Assembly (NCBI RefSeq): GCF_949628215.1
Contig: NC_134282.1
Span: 20,626,723 to 20,690,722, forward strand
Origin: Phalacrocorax aristotelis
Lineage: Eukaryota; Chordata; Aves; Suliformes; Phalacrocoracidae
Reading direction: 5' to 3'
Length of the DNA stretch: 64,000 bases
This document shows positions 52,801 through 61,800 of this stretch, piece after piece. The notes beneath the pieces are model-generated. The model was given only the letters and a program-made list of their open reading frames with translations. It made no database searches and was not told the DNA's origin. Both the position numbers and the translations under genes were made by a program. How positions within the stretch are numbered: position 1 is the first letter of the stretch; the number at the start of each line of letters is the position of its first letter.

Positions 52801-55800
52801 TCAAAGTTTCATTTGAAAGAATAGACTAAACTTTGCTATCATTGAGACGAAGGGTCTGTGGTCCTCCTCCCACGAATATCACCAGGTAGACAATGTACTC
52901 CCTGATAGTGGCAATGGGGTTGTGCCAGCACCCCAGTCTCTCTATCATTGTCACCTGCTGCACGACTCATGCGTCACAAATGGACCCTGTTCATTCACCT
53001 GCCTCAACTCGCTTCCCCTCTTTCAGCTGGTTGGCCACATGCTGAGGAAGCATGGCATAGAGCAGAGCTTCAGTCTTTTTCTTCTCTTCCTCCAGGTGCT
53101 TCGACAGTATCCGCAGTTCTTCCTTCTTCCTCTCCAGCTGGTTAGAGAGCTCCATCTCTGCCAGTCGCTGTTGATTGAGAAGAATCAAATCCCTGGTCAC
53201 ATCATGAGGTGCAATGTCTGCAATATGCATCTGTCGCTCCTCCAGTTCATGCAAAGTGCGAAGCAAAGGTGAGCAGAGATAGAGCATGCACTGCAGGGAC
53301 TCCATCCAGATCATCTGGCCTGTTTGAAACAAGCGTCAGTAAGAGTTTTCAGTAGCTGGGACTTTCACGTGATGTTCAGTATTACTGATGTTAATTTTAG
53401 GAGATGAGTTCTAAGGACAGTGGCTTTTTGTAGGGTCAGGGTCATCACAGGAATTATTCTGCTTCCTGGAATTAGAGGTGGACTTGTTTGAAGGAGGTAC
53501 AATAGGCAAATTAAAAAAAAATTCAGGACCCAGAAAGCAGTTACTCACTTACTGCAGCTGCTAAATAGAGCCTAACCATGCTTCAGGTCCCTCCTCTTCA
53601 CAAGGAACCCCACTGCTCACAACACCTCTCCTCTCCTCTCCTCTGCTACTAGTTCTTGAGCTGTTCCTGAAGCCAGTCAGTCAGCATCACGCACGGGGTG
53701 CTGAGACTCACAATGATTAAGTGAAACATTTAAAGTTTAATTTCACAGAGAGTAAAATGCGGTCCCAGTACAATCAATGGAGCTTTCCTTCCTGAAAGCT
53801 GCAGTCACTATGATCCTCTAAATATGCAAGTACAAAAATGACTGAAGGGTAGAGAGGATTTTTGGTGGGGGATTGAGGTTTTATTTTCTTCGTTGAGATT
53901 TGGTTATGGGATTGATTTTTTCAATATTTTTTTATTATCATTATTCTTTATTTGCTTCATATGTATTCTTGGTTTCTGAACAGCAATTCCTGTTTCTTTC
54001 TTTCTCACCCCATCCCCAGGGCAACTGGCTGAACAGCTTGAAAACTAACCGGATTGGAACATCAGAGATACCAAGTGAATTAACCGTGCATAAGGTGAAG
54101 TAAAATTGTCCCTGTGACTAGTAAGTTCCTTGTTTTAGTAACATCACTATTCCAAGGTCTCCCTAAACTCTTAAATTTTTCTGAATCTCAGGAATACCAG
54201 ATTTGACACTCATTATGTAAAGGTGAAATAAGAGAAGGGAAAATTAGGTCATATTGCATAGTTCAGAGAAGCAAAATTGAGGTCACAGAACACTTAAACC
54301 AAATGTCATCATAGTTAATTAAACAAAGCAGAGAATCATTCCATACTTGCTCCTCCCAGTAAAAATAAAGCAAATAAATTATCTTTTTTGCTAAAATAAT
54401 TTTAACTGGTAAACTCTTATGTAACATGGTGGGGGGTGAAGACAGAAATTGGAATCTGAAAATGTGTCAACAAAAAATAAAAGCACAGCTAACTAAACTA
54501 TTTTTATCCACATTTGAAACACAGCCAGTAGCAAATAACTCTCCTCAAAGGCATAAATTAAGAATGAATCATGTATTCACATTTTAGGAATCAAAATGCA
54601 TGGAGGCGCAGGGGAAGCCATTTCTTTCCTCCAGCTGTAGCAATGTTATCAAGACTTTGTCTCTAAGCACTTCCCTCATCCCCTGCGCCCCTTCCCGCCC
54701 CTCGCCCGGCAGATGGGAACTGGGCACTGGCAGGAGCAATGCTTGCAGTGTATTATTGCGGGAATGCTCACCCTGTATTTCATTATTGTCTGTATGTGCC
54801 AAATATGCAATCCAAAATCTGTGAACTGCCATTGCCTGTGCTGAGTGGCTGCGTTTAAAATGTTGTTCCATGTACAAAGCAGTAATTCCTCTGGCAAAGA
54901 AAATTCTTAGCAGTGCAAAGCAATTCTGTGCCAGGTGCACAGGCTGATGTGTAGAGCTATGAGAAGGGGAGACATGGACAGTTACTTTTATCCAGCCCGG
55001 TGCATCCCAGTGGCCTGCGATCAGAAGCTGGCTTTGGGGGCTGGCATTGTGTCCCTTCCACAGGTCCCAAGTGAAGCAGAAGGCCATAGCTGAGGGCTGG
55101 GGAGATTCACAGGGCAACTGGCATTGAATCCTTACCAAAGCCAAGAGTGACGATACAACTATGTTGCAGGAATCACCCCAGAGTAATGCCTTACATTATA
55201 TATTTGGTTCTAATCTCTGCAAATTAAAACACACAGGGCAGCATTATAGGGGAAACTCTCATACCTTTTCTGGGAAATGGGCATGACTGGGCATCTCTCT
55301 GAGGTGCCTGTACACAAATGTGCACAGCATGGGGGAAAACCAGGAAGAACTAGAGGTCCGCGTGTGGTTTTAGGGCTACCATGTCTTTGGGATCATAGAG
55401 GCTTGGCATGATAGTTCACACACCCAGAATACTGCAAAGGATGAACACAGACTCTTTAGAAAAGACAGGCAGGCAAGGAGGGGGAGCTGCCTTTTATGTG
55501 AGAGAGCAAGGGAAATGCATGAAGCTCTGCCTAGGGATGGATGATGAGCCAGCTGAGAGCTTCTATAGAAGGATTAGAGAGGGCAGACCCTCTCTATGTG
55601 GGTAATGTTGTGATTGGCGGCTACTACAGATGCCTTGCTTGGGAAGAAAAAGTAGATGAGTGCTTCTTAAGACAAGTGGAGGAAGCTTCATGATGGACTT
55701 TAGCTGATATCTGCTGGACAGACAACACAGTAAAGCACAAGCAATGCAGGAGATTTCTGGAGTGCACTGAGGCACTGACAGAGGTGAGCTTCCATCATTG

Positions 55801-58800
55801 AGGGGCCACTCAATTAGTTTTGAAAGGTCATAGTGACTGGGGAAGGTTCCTGAGGGCTGGAAGAAAGGAATTATCACTCCTATTTTCAAGAATCAAAGGT
55901 TGGAGGACCTAGGAAGCCTTGGAGAATCTGTCAGATAAGGAGAAGCTAAGAGAACTCAGGTTGTTCAGCCTAGAGAAGACAAGCCTCAAGGGGAGCTCAT
56001 TAATATATATAAATACCTGATAGGAGGGAGAAAAAAATACTTTTCTCAGTGGTATCCAATGAAAGGATAAGAGACCATGGGCACTAACTGAAATGCAGGA
56101 ATTCCATTTAAACATAAGAAAAAAGCTTTTTACTCTAAGGGTGGTTAAACACTGAAATATGTTGCCCAGGGAGCTTGTGGAGTCTCCATCCTCAAACATA
56201 TTCAAAACCCAACTAGGCGTGGTCCTGAGTAACCTGCTTTAGTTGACCACACTGTAAGGGGGAATGGACTAGACAATTTCCAGAGGTCCCTTCCAAACTC
56301 AGTTGGAGTTGAGCCAATTCTGTGACTCTGTGAAAAACTGAGGTTAAAGGTGGTTCAGAAAACAATCTAATTCTCCCTTGGCCTTGCCCCTGTTAGTCAG
56401 GATACCCACAAAGATGTGGGTTTTGCAGCATTAGAAAAACAGTGTCTTTCGAGGACATTCAAATGGGAGCACAGTTGTTCTTTCTGTCTGAAAGCCTTCA
56501 AAATCTGGTGAGGTAACAGCAGAATTTGTCTGCAAGCATCTTAAAGTACCCTAAAGTTCTCTAAAAAGAACCACCTAATCCTCTCCTCACTGCACAGAGA
56601 CAAAGCCATTGATAGGACTTAGGTTAAGCCAGGAGTCCACAGAAAGGCATTAATTCAACTCTAGTATAACTCCTGATTTAATATGAACACTTATGCTATT
56701 GAAAACAGTGAAGTACCTCTCAGCTGTAGCATTGGCCGTTGTTTCCATGACTCTGGCATCATCTCTCTTCTGGTCTGGAAAACAAATTGGCTGTTGATGA
56801 ATTTCTGAATGCTAGAGATGGTGAAGGGCACTTCTGGGTGAATGATACTGAAGTAGTGATCCAAGCAGATGCCCACGGTCTGAAGGCCAGGTACAATCTT
56901 TTGAATGCTCACCCCAGCTTGCTTCACTCTGAGCTTAAAAAGAAAATACAGACAATGTGTTATAATTCATATCCTGTTCGGGTTCAGGCCAAGCTATAGC
57001 TGATCACTGTTTATACACATATACACACTTAGCCGTGCTATACTACCTGGCTTACTTCTGAGCAAAGTTTCTATCTTATTAGTGTATTACCGCAAAGCTC
57101 TGAATGAGTGTCCTTCATAGTAAGGCAAAGCCCTCAGAAAGGAAAGTTACTATCAAAATGTTCTTCCTTATCAATTGTTAAAAACTAAAGATAAAATATC
57201 TGCTATTATCCTTGCTTGCATTTGTGCAGGCCTAACAAATAGCCTTACAGGTAGCTGCAAGAGCAAATTAGAGATACCAGAGCCTGTCCTGCATTCCAAA
57301 AAGAAAATAGCTGTGGCACAAAATGTCTTGGCAAATATTAATTTTCTAAGGGATGCCATGGGTTACTTTCTCTTAACCATTTCTCTGTAAAGGTTAGTCA
57401 TTCTCTTTTAGGCTGATGACCTCTTAATTCCCACAAAAATGTCCACTGTGCCTTCACTGCTTGTCATCAGAGTATTGAAGCTCTGACCTAGCTACCAATA
57501 ATCGGTGCAGGACTTGCCCTTTTTCCACGCTAGTAATTTTATCAAATTATACTGACTGGATGTCTTGCAAGGTTTAAAACTCTGAACTTCGGCTAATGGG
57601 GACAGTAGCACAAAGAAAACTGTGCGCTCTGGAATCTCTATCAGTGTGATGCCAAAACACGTTCCCTGAGTGGCTGTATTCAGCTTTCTTCTGTTGTCCC
57701 ATTCTCACCTTCTCCTTTCTTTGCTCCTGTCTTAAGCTAATATTCTCTGTACAGAATTGGGAACAAGAGGAACTGCAGCTCAGTTGAAACCCAGGCTAGC
57801 TGGAAACCAGCCACAGAGCAGTCTCTGTGAAGGGAAAGGCAATTTCATTGCTGCAGAGTATGTATGCACAGGAGGCTCAATCCTCCCCTGGCAGATAAAG
57901 AGATTTTTGGGTCCAGTTCCTACTAGATGGGGTTGCATGCTGCCCAAGTTAGTAGGTAGCCGGGTTTTCCCACCAGAAGCGTGTAGGAGTAGACTCAGGA
58001 AGCATGTAGAGCCTCAGTTGCCAGCAAAGCCTTACAAAAGCCTTTGGCTAGGTTGGTAACTGGGAGGAGAGGGTGACTAGCTATCAGTACAAAGCCAGTT
58101 TAAAGGATGGGTCATGTCTCTGGCACATGCAAGGACAGGAAAGTGGCCAGAAACCTCAGAAAATTCTGTTCCGTGTTTGGTAACAGACAGTCTGCTGCAA
58201 TAAACCTTGCTGGCATATCTGCAGCTGTTTCAGACATGGTAATCTCAATAAAATCAAGGGGGAGGGGATTTCTATCTGAAATGATTCAGATCCAGTTGTT
58301 ATGAGAGACTTTTATTGCATGTCTCTGCTCAGAGTACTTCTGTAAATGCTACAAATGAGTGTGCACTGTATACAGAGCACATGCAGCGGTGAACTGTAGG
58401 ACAGTTAAAACAAGAAAACTACCATATAGTCTACACAAACTAAATGCCCATACCACATGCTTGTCCTACCTCTTTGTCAAAAACCATATGAAAAGGAAGT
58501 CCATTGCAAAATGTTTTTGTGTCAATCCAGAGGCTCTTGGGATAAACAGGATCAAATCCTCTTAGGAGCTTACCTGTGGCAAGATAAATTTACACAGAAT
58601 TTACAGAGAATTGGATAGGTTAGAAAAGACCTTTAAGATCATCGAGTCCAACCGTAAACCTAACACTGCCAGTTCACCACTAAACCATGTCTCTAACCAC
58701 CACATCCAAATGTCTTTTAAATACCTCCAGGGATGGTGACTCAACCACTTCCCTGGGCAGCCTGTTCCAATCCCTGACATCCCTTTCAGTGCAGTAATAT

Positions 58801-61800
58801 TTCCTAATATCCGATTTAAACCTCCCCTGGTGCAGCTTGAGGCCATTTCCTCTCATTTTATCACTAGTTACCTGTGAGAAGAGACTGACACCTCCCTCAC
58901 TACAACCTCCTTTCAGGTAGTTGTAGAGAGCGATAAGGTCTCCCCTCAGCCTCCTCTTCTCCAAACTAAACAAACCCAGTTCCCTCAGCTGTTCTCAATA
59001 AGACTTGTGCTCCAGACCCTTCACCGATGTGTATCTTTTTATTGGGTTGCACCTCATAAAAGGCGTCAGTGTTACTTTTTAGCACTCAGTGAGACAGAAC
59101 CCTGTATCATAATGTGTGAAGACAAAGTAAACAGTGTGGAGGTCCAGAAATGTGCATACATCTGTGCTATGTGCTCCATGGTTTAATACACAGCTGATGA
59201 GCAACTAATCGCAGTTGGCTGAGAGTTTAAAACTTAACCACAGAAAAAGCACAGAGAATTCGATGTATGAAATTATGTGGAAACAATAAGAATAGATGGA
59301 CAACTGTAGATGTTTCCTCTCCATGAATTTACAGATGTCATAGCCAAATAACACAACTATATCCCACAAAAATTACACAGAAGTGGATTTAATATACTTT
59401 GCCAGCTGCTAAGGAACACTTATGAAGAAAAGCCCAGCATGATCTGGGTTTCAGTCTCCTATAGAAAGAACTCTAGTCCATGGCACAGAGACCAAATTAC
59501 TGTTTGGTTTCTATTTTACTTGCCCTGAGTTTTTTTTTTTCAAAATGGTCACAAATCTACAGAGCAGGTTGTGCTTGCTAGTGAACAGGTATTTTTGTAG
59601 AATTAATAAAATGGGTAAAATAGTCAAAAATGCTCATCTGACTGAAGAACCCAAAGCCTTTGATCTTCACAGTAGAAGTCTGGATTCTCCAGTAACCCAC
59701 CATAATCAAAAGGATGATTATTTCAAGTGATCTCTTTCTACCAGAAGGTGGCTATGACAGTCACTCTTGTAAATTCTGCTTGATAACAAATGATCAGGTC
59801 ACTTAGGAGACTGGTGAAAAATATTACAAATCCAACTTCTAGACCTCTTATTGCTTCAGGGGAAGTCAACGTGAGTGCTTCATCTTTCAAAGTCTAGCCC
59901 TTGATAACTCTTGCATTTATTGTTAAAAATTTTTATTTTTTAGGTAGTAATGCTACTCTAAAATGTTATTTTGAATACATATCAATTTCTTACTCAATAT
60001 ATCTGCTCTTGTAATGCACGTGGCATTGCACCAGATGATATCATGGTCAATTTTTCACTCCGCCCAGAATCCAGACAGCTTGGCACTACTGAGCTGGATT
60101 CTCCTTCCTCTTGAAGAATCAAAAGATCCTAACTGCAAAAATCCTTCTGTTTTATAAAAATATATAAACAGAGATTATACACATCATATATATCAAGATA
60201 TAAACAGAGATTGCTAGATTAGCAGTAGATTTTTGCTAGTGGAGGGTGTAATTTGGCTTTCAGAATTTACAACAGTTGATAACTTTGGAAAGGAGTAACA
60301 GCTACCAAGTTAAAAACACTCTTTTAAATTCATCATCTTAGACCAAGTGACATGAGAGGGAAGTATCAAATGTACCACACAATGACATTTTATAGAAGAA
60401 TACTTTTCAGAAGAAAACCCTGTTTAAGAGACAAAGTGACAAGTCTTATTCCATGTAAGTATCTGTCATGACTAAGCATGCTTATTATCTGCAATTTTTC
60501 TTCTATTACCAATGTCTAAGCAAAAGAAAGTTAAACAGAAATATTTTAAAAAGACACAGAGGAAATATGAATGGTAACTTCAAAATGAATGGGTGGGTGG
60601 AGATAGAGGCTCACTGCCTTTCTTACTGAAGAGACTCAGAAATCACAAGCTCCCTCTGAATGATCTCTCACCTTTTCCTAATGTGATTATTCCTCTTATT
60701 GTCTTCCAGTGACTTTTCTTGACAGGGCAAACAGAGCTTCCTCTGTCTCTAATTGTATTCTTGGCTTTTTCAAGGTCCTGTTGAAATAAATCCAAAGGGA
60801 AATTCAAAGATGGTTTTATTTTAATCATATTTTAATAATAGAGTGATAATGAATATTAAAATACCTCTTTATTCAGTTGGTTCTCCATTTGTTTTTCAGA
60901 GTCAGCACGATATTGAGGTGAGGAAGAAAATTTATTTCTTTCCTTGTATGAAAATACAGGGTTTTGAGTGACAAGAAAAACAATATGTTCTTTTTTACCA
61001 GTTCTTTCTTCTTCCTCTGTTTGATTGACTATTTCCATTGAAATCTCAATGTTAAAAAAATCCAAGGCTGCTGCACCAATGATTCCTGAAGGGGAAACAA
61101 AAGACAAAGAACAAACCCTTTCCATTTTCTCTTTTAGAGGGCCCACAGTGGAATTTCACCGTTTCTGAAATCACTTTTCCAAAGGACTCTGGAAGAAGAA
61201 ATCAACCTGCTGTTACCTTTCTCATTCCTACTACTGCTGCCATGGTAAGAATATGTGCATAGGAGATAAACTTTAAAGTTACTGTTTCTTTTGTCTTGTC
61301 TGATGACAAATGCTTATTTTCACTAGAAAAAGCTCAGTGGGATATCTAAAAATGTGTCCAGAGTGTCATACATAGCAGTAATATGAATTCCCATTAACCC
61401 CAAAAAATGCATAGGGTCTAAAGAGATTCTGCTATAACAATCGTTGCCAGTCATTGCAGAATAATTTCTTTGGAAAAGTAGGAAATATCTTTCATGAAGA
61501 TGCACAATCAGTCCTCTCATTTCTGCTTAGCTATTAGGCAAAATACTGGACAACAACATTAAAAGCTCTGTCTGAAATTCCAAACAGTTCTGTGCTTCAA
61601 TAGGAATATGAAATGAGTTTTGACAAAGAAGGAAGTTTTGATAAACTTCTTAATTCAGCAGCAGCATCTATGAAAGAAAGGAATATGATCATCTCTTACA
61701 GGCTTACATCTGTTTAACCCTTGCGTGACTACAACTGTGGATATTCCCATAAATGCCCGGAAAAGATTCCATTTTGAGCTGAGTTCAATAGTAGTTTTAC

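Larger units (their letters stand above)
53320..56716 (-). other. GUCY1B2 intron G-H, hosts CR1
   Basis: 3.4 kb. It contains the CTCTC microsatellite and the + strand CR1 at 55385-56336. A 186-codon - strand open frame at 54584-55144 has no identifiable domain and no matching splice phase, so I treat it as chance. Confidence 0.55.

Noticed and set aside
54584-55144. 186-codon - strand open frame between two cyclase exons
   Set aside because: Inserting it would break the phase of the flanking exons, which already join without a gap; no domain is recognisable.
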